Of a stretch of 14,259 nt of DNA, positions 1-8,460 are shown in pieces. The translations under genes were made by a program, and so were the position numbers. A model generated the notes under the pieces. The model made no database searches. It had not been told where the DNA came from and saw only the letters and a program-made list of their open reading frames with translations. Location of the stretch: contig MU623717.1 of assembly GCA_025201765.1 (NCBI GenBank), positions 1 through 14,259 of the forward strand. Direction: 5' to 3'. The first letter of the stretch is position 1. Every line of letters starts with the position of its first letter. Origin of the DNA: Daldinia sp. FL1419. Taxonomy: Eukaryota; Ascomycota; Sordariomycetes; Xylariales; Hypoxylaceae.

Positions 1-110
1 AATAGATTTAATAGATTTAATAGATTTAATAGATTTAATAGATTTAATAGATTTAATAGATTTAATAGATTTAATAGATTTAATAGATTTAATAGGTTTA
101 ATTTGATTTA
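1..110. repeat. 9-bp minisatellite (AATAGATTT)n
   Basis: Ten perfect head-to-tail copies of AATAGATTT run from the window edge, followed by an eleventh with one A-to-G change (91-99) and a degenerate tail to about 110. The array probably continues to the left of the window. In one frame it would read Asn-Arg-Phe repeated, but nothing suggests that it is translated. Confidence 0.95.
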
Positions 111-144
111 AATAAGTTTTTAAATTATTATATCTTATGTTTTT

Positions 145-200
145 AATTAAATTTCTTTTTTAATTAAATTTCTTTTTTAATTAAATTTCTTTTTTAATTA
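145..200. repeat. 17-bp tandem repeat, about 3.3 copies
   Basis: Three identical copies of AATTAAATTTCTTTTTT (145-161, 162-178, 179-195) plus the first five bases of a fourth. The lack of divergence suggests recent slippage rather than an old duplication. Confidence 0.93.
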
Positions 201-249
201 TTTTTATAACTAAGTCACCCCAATTACATAAATTTTTTTTGTCTTTTAA

Positions 250-266
250 GGGGGGGGGTTTTTTTT
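250..266. other. G9 run followed by T8 run
   Basis: Nine G residues (250-258) directly followed by eight T residues (259-266). A pure G run of this length is conspicuous in such AT-rich DNA. It sits just upstream of the first L repeat. It may be a slippage product, and the exact count could also be a sequencing error. Confidence 0.8.
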
Positions 267-269
267 AGA

Positions 270-432
270 AGGTTGTAATATAATTATATAATTGAAGCTA
301 CAAAACCTTATTAACCTCCATGGAACCAACCCTTCTAAAATTTCTATAGGTTTTTTAAAATATAAATAAACCTTCAAAAATTATTTTCTTATCTAATTAG
401 TTTAAATTCTTAAATATAAAATTATTAATTTT
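270..432 (+). repeat. L repeat copy 1 (LTR- or promoter-like)
   Basis: First of four dispersed copies of a repeat I call L. It begins near TGTAATATAATTATATAATT, contains an ATGGAACCAACCCTTCT block, a TATAAATA box (361-368) and an 'AACCTTCAAAAATTATTTTC' leader. Copies at 6865 and 10331 share this order, and a diverged copy lies on the minus strand at 10966-11120. The TATA box at a fixed distance before a conserved leader suggests an LTR or a repeated gene promoter. I see no clean TG...CA ends. This copy is broken at about 433 by unrelated sequence and then continues into the tandem array. Confidence 0.75.
361..368 (+). promoter_or_regulatory. TATA-like box of L repeat copy 1
   Basis: TATAAATA in the same position within L as at 6952 (copy 2) and 10411 (copy 3), and as TATTTATG read on the opposite strand in the inverted copy (11060-11067). 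Its conservation among copies that otherwise differ by many transitions is the support for a core-promoter role. Activity is not shown. Confidence 0.45.
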
Positions 433-460
433 TTTATAACAATAAGTTGGGGTGATAGGG

Positions 461-475
461 CCAGGACGAAATCCG
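461..475 (+). repeat. 15-bp inverted repeat, left arm
   Basis: CCAGGACGAAATCCG is the reverse complement, with one G/A transition, of the 15-mer at 1601-1615. Each arm is itself nearly palindromic (GGAC...GTCC around GAA or TTC). The left arm follows TTGGGGTGATAGGG (447-460), which looks like the start of a fungal LTR but lacks a clear TG end. The two arms bracket the whole L-unit array and the 11-bp minisatellite. Confidence 0.7.
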
Positions 476-498
476 CCAATCTAATGCTTTTTGGTACG

Positions 499-1400
499 TA
501 AATAAGCCTTTAAATATTAATTCTTATTTGATTAACTCAAATTTTCAAGCATAGAATCGTCAATTTTCAATAGAAATTTGTACGATAAAACTGCAGGGCA
601 TATCCTGCAGGAGTAATTAGAGCTCCTATTCAATTAGAGCTCCTGTTTAAATAAATAAACCTCCAAAAATTGTTTTCCGGTCTAATCAATTCAAATTCTC
701 AAATATAAAATCATCAATTTTCCATAAAGCTTGGTACGATGAAGTGCAGGGCATATCCTGCAGGAGTTATTAGAGCTTATATTCAACATAAATAAGCTTT
801 TAGAAGTTGTTTTCCTGTTTGATCAACTCAAGTTCTCAAGTATAGAATCATCAGTTTTTCCATAGAGATTCGTACGATAAAAGTGTAGGGTTAGGGCATA
901 TCCTGCAAGAGCTATTAGAGCTCCTTTGAAGTTGTTTTCTTGTCTGATCAGCTCAAGCTCTCAAGCATAGAATCGTCAGATTTGTACGATAAAACTGCAG
1001 GGCATATCCTGCAGGAGCTATTAGAGCTCCTGTTCAATTAAAGTTCCTATTCAACATAAATAAACATCCAAAAATTATTTTCCTGTCTGATCAGCTCAAG
1101 TTAGGATGCACCCAAACATCAGTTTTTCTATAGAACTTCATACGATAAAATTGCAAGGCATATCTTGCAGGAACTCCTATTTAATTAAAACTCCTATTTA
1201 ATATAAATAAACTTCCAGAAATTGTTTTCCTATCTGATTAATTTAAATTCTTAAAGATAAAATCATCAATTTTTAAAACCATAAAATTTTATACAATAAA
1301 AGTATAGGGTTAAGGCATATCTTACAAGAGCTATTAGAACTTAAATTCAATATAAATAAATTATTTCCTATTTGATCAGCTTAAGTAAGGATGTACTCAA
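499..1400 (+). repeat. Tandem array of the L leader, 6 units plus a partial, with higher-order period
   Basis: Units start near 499, 653, 790, 925, 1057, 1205 and (partial) 1354. Each runs from AAATAARCCTCCAAAAATTG through TTTTCCTGTCTGATCAGCTC, a TCAAGYATAGAATCRTCA block, GTACGATAAAA and a CTGCAGGGCATATCCTGCAG-type inverted repeat to GAGCTATTAGAGCTCC. This is the part of L downstream of the TATA box; the upstream half is not amplified. Units 1 and 4 share AATCGTC and ATTTGTACGATAAAACTGCAG. Units 3 and 6 share an insertion giving GTAGGGTTARGGCATAT. The basic period is about 110-155 bp and the higher-order period about 403-415 bp. Units near both ends are more AT-converted than those in the middle. 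Confidence 0.9.
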
Positions 1401-1448
1401 TTATAAATGTTTTCTTAAACTTTAAATTTTTAATGTTTTTTTTACCCC

Positions 1449-1563
1449 TTATCAGCTCTTATTAATTCTTATCAGCTCTTATCAATCTTATCAATTATTA
1501 TCAATTTCTTATCAATTACTTATCAATTATTTATCAATTTCTTATCAATTTCTTATCAATTTC
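1449..1563. repeat. Minisatellite of TTATCAATTTC / TTATCAGCTCT units
   Basis: Roughly ten imperfect copies, 9 to 11 bp long, beginning with TTATCAGCTCTTATTAATTC and becoming homogeneous TTATCAATTTC toward the right. Unit lengths vary, so it looks like a slipped array. It lies between the L array and the right arm of the 15-bp inverted repeat. Confidence 0.9.
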
Positions 1564-1600
1564 ACATAATAATTTATTAGAAAGTTTCAGTATAATACAC

Positions 1601-1615
1601 CGGACTTCGTCCTGG
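1601..1615 (-). repeat. 15-bp inverted repeat, right arm
   Basis: CGGACTTCGTCCTGG pairs with 461-475 (14 of 15 positions; the mismatch is a transition). It ends one base before the point where copia copy A becomes alignable with copies B and C (1616), so it marks the 5' truncation of that copy. It could be the end of an LTR or terminal-inverted-repeat element; I cannot tell which. Confidence 0.65.
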
Positions 1616-4600
1616 ATTAATAAAAAGTACTATAAAAATAATAAAAATAGAAAATATGCCTCTAAATAATCTAAAAAGATTTGGAAATATAAATGTTGGA
1701 TATGTAAGAAGGAAGGTTATTAGTTTATTAAATATTTAGAAATTAATTGTAAAAAAATCAAAAAAGATTGGAAGGCCAAATATAACACATTTAAAAAGAA
1801 TTATATAATCTTTTTAATAAATTATAAAGGATTTAAAAACCAAAGTTTAAAATAAAAGAATAATAATATCTATAATATAACCTTAAAATTAAAAAATAAT
1901 AAAAATATATAATTCATAATAATAATATATTTATTTAATTAAATATTCTATTATTGCATTATAATCTTTATTCTTTCAATAATTAAAAAAATTAATATTA
2001 TTTTTATTTTGAATTAATATACAAAAACTATATTCTAAAATATTATATTAAATATTAAAACTACTTGTATTTCGACAACAAGTAAAAAATAATACCTTAT
2101 TTTTATTAATAAATACCTTAATTAGAAATTTAAGATAAATTATACCCATATTAGAGAAACTAATATTAAATTTAGAAATAAATTTTTTATTAAATTATTA
2201 AATATTATTATAATTAATATCTTATTTAGTAACATAGATTTCTATATTATAAAATCAAATATACTATTTTTTCTTTTAATTAAAAATATAAATTATTTAA
2301 AAATATATTTTAATAATATCATTAATTAATTAATATATAAAAATAGTATAATAATTAATGTTAAATAAAAATAAGAATATTTTTAATTTCATTTAAATAA
2401 TATTATTTATTTTATAAAAATAAAATTATAATATCTATATACCTATTTCAATTATTTTATAATTAAAAAATTTTATAATCTTTTAAATAAAATTAACCAT
2501 AATATTAATATAAATAATTTTAAAAAAATTAATAAATTTTGTCATTATTATTAAATTAAGGGTAAATCCTTATAAAAATTCAGATTTACCTTTAAAGATC
2601 CTAATATAAACTTTAATTATAAAATTATTATTAATATTATATATTTAGATGAATAATTAGTCTTATATATGATCAATATTATTACCAATTTTCAAATAAT
2701 ATAATTCATAAAAAACATTATAATTAAAAAATTATAAAAAATATTAAAAAAATATTGGATTAATATTTATCTTAATCTTCCAAATATCATCTCCCATAAC
2801 ATAAAAATAAATTTTAATAACCCAAAATTCCAAAATAAAATATATATTATTAGAATTATATATCATCAAATATCAATTAAAATATATTAATTTATTAATA
2901 AAATAAAAGGGTATTATAGTTTAATTTACCAAATTTATGAAATAATTATAAATAAATTTCAAAGTTTTAATTCAAAAATATTATAATTATAAATAATTAT
3001 AAAAATAATTAATAATATAATTAATTTTAATAGATTAATTCTTATATTATTTATTTTTAAAACTTACTTCTAAATTAATATAAATTTATTGCTTATATCT
3101 ATTTAAATTTATTATGTCTTAATAATATAAAAGGTTATAATTAAAATTAAAAAAATTAAATTATAATATTTTATTTAAAATATATTTAATACTTATAATA
3201 ACCCTAATATCATAAAAACATTATTTATATTTCTACCCATTAATAATAAAATTTTTATCTATTAAGAAAAAGGTAGATGGAAAGATTTTCATAAAATCAT
3301 TACAATTATTAATAAAGATATCACTATAATATCCAATATATCTAAAAAAATATCTATATTCCGGAATTCCCATATCAAACCCTATACTTAATTTAAAAAC
3401 AATTTAATACTTATTAAAGAACTTTAAATATAATTATCCAAATTTATATTCAATTTAAATAATTATAAAATAATCCCAAAAAAAACCTTATATATATTAA
3501 TAATCTTTTACATATTAATATTTTATATCTTAATAATAAAAAATAAAATAATTTAATTTTAATATTTTAATTATATATAATAAGAAAGATTATTACTATA
3601 AAAAAACCATATAAAACATTAAATATAAAAGAATTTAATATATTATTTAATAAAAAAATTCTATAACCTAAAATATATAATATATTAATTTATTAAAAAA
3701 CAATAATTTTTAAATTATAAATAATCCATAAAATAAAGGAAAAAAATATATTAATACCTTATAAAAAATTAAGATTTATTATCTAAAGCTATGGTAATTC
3801 CAATAAAAAATTTATAATAATATATATCCCTACCATTTAAAAGATAAATTAACACCTTATTCTAGTCTTAATTCCAATTTTCCAATATTAAGGTATAAAA
3901 ATTATAATAAGAGATATTACCATAATATATACTTAATTTAAAATATTTATATAATAAATAATATTTATATAATTATTAATAAAATTAAAAAATAAATATT
4001 TTAAAAGGATATTATTATATATTATTAAATTATTATATAGTTTGGTTAAATTAAAGATATATTAATTTAAAATTTATTTGTATTATTATTAATAAGAATT
4101 TAATATAAGGTTATTAATGTTCAATCTATATCTATTAATAATAAATATAGTTCTATTTAAAATTATAAACCTTTAAATGGATAATATCTTAAATATTAAT
4201 ATTATTGAATTCTTAGTAATAAAAGATAAAATATTTATTAAAATTGGGATTAAAGTATGTCTTTAAAAGATATTAAATATTAGAATTGAAGATTTTAATA
4301 GTTTATATTTTATTATCTATAAGGAAAATTATGGTATAATTATTATATAAAAGGGATAAATTGAGAAATTTAAACAATTAAATATAAAATTATTAAATAT
4401 AATTAGGAAATTTATTAAGTAATAGGTACAAGGAATATACATTTTTTCCATTTGTTAACTTAAAATAACCTTTAATTATTTAATAATGACCTAATATTTG
4501 GAATTAAATCCCAAAAAAATAAAAACCTTTAATATTTAAATTAAATAATAAATGAATAATTAAATATAAAAATTTAATTATATTAATTTAAATCCCTAAA

Positions 4601-5140
4601 ATTTACATTTATATATCTTTATTAATAATTTATTTATAAATAATAAGAACTTAAATTTATAAATTAATTATATTATTGTACTAAATAATAAAAAACCAAT
4701 TGACCAAAACAACAATATCTGGATCATTAGTAATATTATTCATTGATTATTTATTAAATATAAGTATATCATTTAGAGCATATTTATTAACAAAATCTAC
4801 AAAATGGTCTAAGGCTTTAATATCAAATATATTATCTATTATACAATTAATACTATTTTAAAATACCTTTCATTACTTAAAATTTTATTAATCCTATATA
4901 TTAATTTATTCTCCTTATACTAATACCTTATCTAAATAGGTAATATTAATAAAAAGAAATTAATAATTAATTTGATAGTTTTATAATAATTATATAAAAA
5001 TTAAAAGATTAATAATATTTAGTAAATTTATAACATATGTAATCCTGTAAACATTATAATAAAGGTATCTCCAAATAAAATTATATAAACATTAATAAAA
5101 AATAATTAAATTAATTTATAATTAAAAGAATAAATAAAGT
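1616..5140 (+). pseudogene. copia gag-pol polyprotein remnant, copy A
   Basis: A conceptual translation ignoring stops gives recognisable domains. The gag zinc knuckle is at about 1685-1745 (Cys codons at 1694 and 1703, frame 2). The protease active-site block is at 2042-2083, where the aspartate codon has become AAT (2051-2053). The integrase zinc-binding Cys pair region begins at 2537-2550, followed by FRFTFKDP and YLDE at 2584-2653. SHN at 2795-2800 replaces the catalytic Ser-His-Asp, and the third acidic residue (the Glu of an ERYH-type motif) reads as Lys near 2920. An integrase C-terminal block with EKGRW (3266-3280) and a later HIKPYT motif follow. The RT block RDIT has its Asp intact (3913-3915). 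The RT Asp-Asp region near 4258 is unreadable. The RNase H part includes INNKNL and NIWIISNIIH (4630-4750) and ends with NPVNIIIKVSP (5041). Frame 2 holds to about 3410 and frame 1 from about 3900, so at least one indel lies between. Stops replace former Gln and Trp. It is non-functional. Confidence 0.9.
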
Positions 5141-5192
5141 AAAAGTTAAATATTAAATTTGTAACATAATTATAAAAAAAAAATAAAATAAA

Positions 5193-5396
5193 TAGTAATT
5201 ATATAATTTATATCCTTAATATAATATATAATATTTAAGAAATACTTATGTATTTATTATTATATAAGGATAGGTTTTTTACCTATTTCTTTTAAATAAC
5301 TTTCTTTTTCAGACAATTACAATATATCAATCTTACCCCTATTGTTATTTATTTTATTATTATTTTGCTTTTATTTTACATATGTACCTACCAACA
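5193..5396 (+). repeat. copia LTR 1, 204 bp (3' LTR of copy A)
   Basis: Aligns without gaps to 5857-6060; both are exactly 204 bp. It starts TAGTAATTATATAA where LTR 2 has TGGTGGTTGTATGA, so the terminal TG has become TA. It ends CTACCAACA with an intact CA. A TATATAAGG box lies at 5261-5269. In the first half nearly every difference is A or T here against G or C in LTR 2; in the second half the direction reverses. This fits independent RIP damage to each copy. Confidence 0.88.
5261..5269 (+). promoter_or_regulatory. TATA box of copia LTR 1
   Basis: TATATAAGG, identical in LTR 2 at 5925-5933 and lying 68 bp into each LTR. It is conserved while flanking C and G positions have been lost, and is the expected start of the U3/R promoter. 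It is also poor in RIP targets, so conservation alone does not prove function. Confidence 0.5.
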
Positions 5397-5856
5397 AATA
5401 AATTATAATTAAATTAAAAAATATTTAATTTTAATTATAAAACAAATTTATAATTTATTATAATAATTTATAAAATATATTAAAATATATTATAATTTTA
5501 AAATGTATTTTTTGAATTATTAAGGATAATTATGGTTTTAGTTAATAAATTTTAAATATTCTTTTAAAATTATAAAATTATAAAAGTATTATAATAATAA
5601 AGAAATAATAATATTAATAAAAATAATAATAAAGGAATTTTTAATAATTATATTAATAAAAAATATTATAAGAATAATAAAAATAGAAAATATCCTTTTA
5701 AATAATTAGAAAAGATTTAGAAGTATAAATGTTAGATATATAAGAAAAGAAGTTGCTAATTTATTAAACATTTAAAAGCCAATTAAAAAAAATTAGAGAA
5801 AATTAAAAGATTAAATATAATATATTTAAAAAAAAATTATATAACCTTTTTAATAA
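5397..5856 (+). pseudogene. copia gag fragment, copy B
   Basis: 460 bp collinear, without net length change, with copy C 12876-13335, covering the Asn/Lys-rich linker and the zinc knuckle of gag. The knuckle retains the first Cys codon (5730-5732), a later Cys (TGC, 5754-5756) and the His codon (CAT, 5769-5771), all lost in copy C. Copy A keeps only the first of these (1694-1696). It is cut on both sides by LTR sequence, with AATAA at each inner border (5397-5401 and 5852-5856). The simplest reading is that it is a piece of an older element into which two others inserted. Many in-frame stops; not functional. Confidence 0.85.
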
Positions 5857-6060
5857 TGGTGGTTGTATGACTTATGTCCTCAGTCCAGCATACAATCCCT
5901 AAGAAGTACTTATGTATCCATTATTATATAAGGATAGGCTTCCCACCTATCTCTTTTAAATAACTTTTTTGTTTAAATAATTATAATATATTAATTTTAT
6001 CCCTATTATTATTTACTTTATTATTATTTTGTTTTTATTTTATATATATATTTACTAATA
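5857..6060 (+). repeat. copia LTR 2, 204 bp
   Basis: Begins TGGTGGTTGTATGACTTATG with an intact TG and keeps high GC through about 5960. The second half is AT-converted and the terminal CA has become TA (CTAATA, 6055-6060). A TATATAAGG box lies at 5925-5933. No internal retrotransposon sequence follows it, so it is either a solo LTR or the 5' LTR of an element whose body is lost. The right flank TTGAT does not match the left flank AATAA, so no target-site duplication is visible. Confidence 0.88.
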
Positions 6061-6130
6061 TTGATTAATATTATTAAATAATTAATAATATTGATTAATA
6101 TTATTAAATAATTAATAATATAGATTAATA
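6061..6130. repeat. 30-bp tandem repeat, 2.3 copies
   Basis: Two identical 30-bp copies (6061-6090, 6091-6120), each starting TTGATTAATA, and a partial third with one change. It begins immediately at the end of LTR 2, so the repeat may have formed at, or been involved in, the break that removed the element body. Confidence 0.92.
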
Positions 6131-6864
6131 AGGTTAAAAAAATTATTATTATAACAATTTGGAAATCTTTATTATAATAATATAAATAATATTAATATTA
6201 CATTTTTAATTACTTTTATAACAAATAATCATTATTTAATATTATTTGATTTTTAAGATATATACCTTCCTAAATCACCATCTTCATTATTATATTTATC
6301 CTTAATATCTATCCCTAAAATATTTTAATCAGAAAGTTCAATATAAATATAAAGGTATATCTCATTTAATAACATAAATATCTTTTAAATAAAAAATATA
6401 AATATATTTTATAAATTAATAAAATATTTATTTTTTTAAAATTTAATATTTATTAATTAATTTAATTATAGGATTATAAAATAGATGGATATTATTCTTA
6501 TAAATGCCTTAAATTTTCTTAAGGTTTTTTATTGTAACAAAATTATATAAATAATAAAAAAAGTGCATTTTACTTAACATATTAACCCTTTAAATTAACT
6601 TTATAATTTTTAAATCTTAAATAACTTTATATATTTAATTTTCTTTAATTTTATTAATTTTCCTTATTTTATTAGGATATTAAAATATTTTTTTAAATTA
6701 AAAAAGTTTGGATTTTAAGGGTTTTATAAATTATTTACATTTTATTAATTAAATATATAAGTTTTTTTCTAATTGGCCAACTATGTTAGCCTCCTCTAAT
6801 TGGTTAATTTTACATTATACCCAATTACATCTTAATTAATTAGCCTTATATTTAATTATATATT
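6131..6864. other. AT-rich stretch with no recognisable gene
   Basis: No readable domain, RNA gene or long repeat seen. Local items are a perfect inverted repeat around CTTAAATTTTCTTAAGG (about 6509-6525) and two related segments CTAATTGGCCAAC (about 6769-6781) and CTAATTGGTTAA (about 6796-6807). ATGTTAGCC at about 6783-6791 recurs at 11311-11319 and may be an element end. Confidence 0.6.
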
Positions 6865-6990
6865 GAATTGTGTAATATAATTATATAATTGAAGTTATTT
6901 TTAGTCTTTATGGAATAACCTCTTCTAGGGTTTCCATAAGCTTTTTTTAGATATAAATAGGCCCTCAAAAATTATTTCTTATTTAATTAA
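6865..6990 (+). repeat. L repeat copy 2 (partial)
   Basis: Starts GAATTGTGTAATATAATTAT, followed by ATGGAATAACCTCTTCTAGG, a TATAAATA box (6952-6959) and GGCCCTCAAAAATTATTTC. Homology to L stops near 6990, before the GTACGATAAAA segment. It lies just upstream of the decayed coding block and in the same orientation, so it may be that gene's promoter or the left terminal repeat of an element. Confidence 0.75.
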
Positions 6991-7004
6991 CATATTATTG
7001 CCTT

Positions 7005-7325
7005 ATGAAGTACCTCTACCAACCCCCCTAGCACCTCTATCAACATTTCTTATAGATATTATATAGCAAGATCCTTTTATTATTAAATGATAATTACGCT
7101 TATAACATTTTTAAAAGGATTAGCCTAAAAATTATAAAAAAAATATTATTTAGAGAGTAAGTGTTGATTAAGTAAATTAATAATTATTTGTTCACCTAAT
7201 TTCAAAAAATTATTAAAAAATAGGCTAAGAACGAAATATATATTAAGAATTACTATGAAATATACGATCAAATAAAAAGAGAGTTCATTGGAGCTTATTA
7301 CAATAGTTATGATTTTAGTTAAGAA
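7005..7325 (+). pseudogene. Possible decayed coding segment, first part of the 7.0-10.2 kb block
   Basis: From an ATG at 7005, frame 0 contains runs of ordinary-looking protein separated by TAA/TAG codons that could be former Gln or Trp. The clearest run is 7224-7319 (32 codons, rich in Lys, Glu, Tyr and Asp, starting AKNEIYIKNYYEIYDQIKRE). Frame 1 is also fairly open here and frame 2 gives a Pro-rich start (about 7004-7050), so the frame is not secure. No family recognised. Base composition is less AT-converted than in the copia copies. Confidence 0.3.
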
Positions 7326-7476
7326 TAGATATTAGATTAAAAAATTTTTTATTTTTATTTTGGATTTATTTTTTATTTTATTTTTTGGATTTTACGTACA
7401 CAAAGATCAATTAATAATTAAATTATTATATTAATTATATGGTAATATTTTAATATTATCTTTTTTTTATATTTAA

Positions 7477-7806
7477 AATAAAAGTATTTTTCTTACTAAT
7501 TTCCAATTATTATATTTATTTATAACCGGGGAATTTTCTTCAATTATATTTTCCTAAATAAGAGGCATATAATTAGCTTAAGCATAAAGGAATTTAAGCT
7601 TAGGAGCTTAAAGGTTATATTTTATTATAATATAAAGATAATTACTACAATTATTTTCACCAGGAAGAGTATGATAACTAAAGAACGGCCATATATCAAC
7701 ATAAGCTTTAAAATTAGATGATTGGAAATATTCTTTGTAAAGTTTATAAGGAACCTCATTTAAAAAGCCAAAAGCCTATATTACCAAACCTTATATGCAA
7801 TAAAAA
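7477..7806 (+). pseudogene. Decayed coding segment, second part
   Basis: Frame 1 read through its stops gives LYLFITGEFSSIIFS, then SPGRV, LKNGHIST, ALKLDDWKYSL and GTSFKKPKAYITKPYMQ. Interruptions are almost all TAA with two TGA-type codons, as expected if Gln and Trp codons had been hit by RIP. The segment from 7657 to 7797 is the most convincing. I do not recognise a family. The frame differs from the next segment, so either an indel or an intron lies between 7806 and 7917. Confidence 0.45.
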
Positions 7807-7916
7807 TTAATTAAGATTTTAATTATATATTTATTAATAAAATTATTTTTACAAATATTAATATATATAATGGGTTATTTCATTAATTATAATAGAACAA
7901 TATTGTAATAATAAGG

Positions 7917-8212
7917 ATGATAAGGGCTATTTTTTCAAAAATTAATATTGATAATTTTTTATTAGATATATTAATTAGTTCCAGCACTGCTAAAGATTTC
8001 GAATTCTATTATATTAAGTATTTAAATGTTTTAATTAACCAGAAATTATTTAGATTATTTTGAAAAAATTTACAAAATAATGGAAATTAAGCAGAGGACT
8101 ATTAATATGCGTGATTGACTTCCAATATTTTTTCAATTTATTCATATTATCAATTTAATCAAATTATACTGTAGGAATACAATTAAATAATGGAATAATA
8201 ATGATAAATTAA
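7917..8212 (+). pseudogene. Decayed coding segment, third part
   Basis: From ATG 7917, frame 0 is open for 48 codons (to a TGA at 8061) and reads as ordinary protein (SKINIDNFLLDILISSSTAK, then DFEFYYIKYLNVLINQKLFR). It then continues with stops at likely Gln or Trp positions to about 8212. No family recognised. The TTA microsatellite that follows probably explains the frame change to the next segment. Confidence 0.45.
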
Positions 8213-8215
8213 TTA

Positions 8216-8245
8216 TTTAAATTATTATTATTATTATTATTATTG
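8216..8245. repeat. (TTA)n microsatellite
   Basis: About eight to nine consecutive TTA/ATT triplets ending at TTGTTTAAA. It lies inside the decayed coding block and keeps frame only if its length is a multiple of three, so it is a likely site for the frame change between the third and fourth segments. Confidence 0.9.
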
Positions 8246-8420
8246 TTTAAAATATTAGTTATTGATGATATTATTGATGATATTATTGATGAAGAGCTGT
8301 TATTTATAGAGCTTGCATTAATAGGTTTGAATTGAGAAGATATTTTTTAGAGTTTGTTAATTAATAATTAATTAAATGTAATAAAACATTTTGGGTTAAA
8401 AAAGTTAAAGAATAAACCCC

Positions 8421-8460
8421 AGAAAGAAAGAAGGAAGGAAAGAAAAAGGAAGGAAGAAAA
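8421..8460. repeat. 40-nt uninterrupted purine tract
   Basis: AGAAAGAAAGAAGGAAGGAA continuing in the same style to 8460, all A or G on the plus strand and flanked by C on the left and T on the right. It can be read as the basic tail of the decayed coding segment, or as a simple GA repeat. Such tracts can form triplex DNA, and near retroelement 3' ends resemble a polypurine tract, but there is no LTR beside it. Confidence 0.85.

Larger units (their letters stand above)
1616..5396 (+). mobile_element. Ty1/copia retrotransposon copy A, 5'-truncated, with 3' LTR
   Basis: The element comprises the decayed gag-pol reading frame (1616 to about 5140), a short untranslated stretch and a 204-bp 3' LTR (5193-5396). 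The order protease, integrase, reverse transcriptase, RNase H is the copia order; gypsy elements have integrase last. The 5' LTR and most of gag are missing: homology to copies B and C begins at ATTAATAAAAA (1616), right after the inverted-repeat arm. AATAA follows the 3' LTR, but the partner target-site duplication is lost with the 5' end. Confidence 0.88.

Noticed and set aside
499..1400. A CRISPR-like array of regularly spaced repeats
   Set aside because: The intervals are not unique spacers: whole units of 110-155 bp are homologous to one another. It is a tandem satellite derived from the L repeat.
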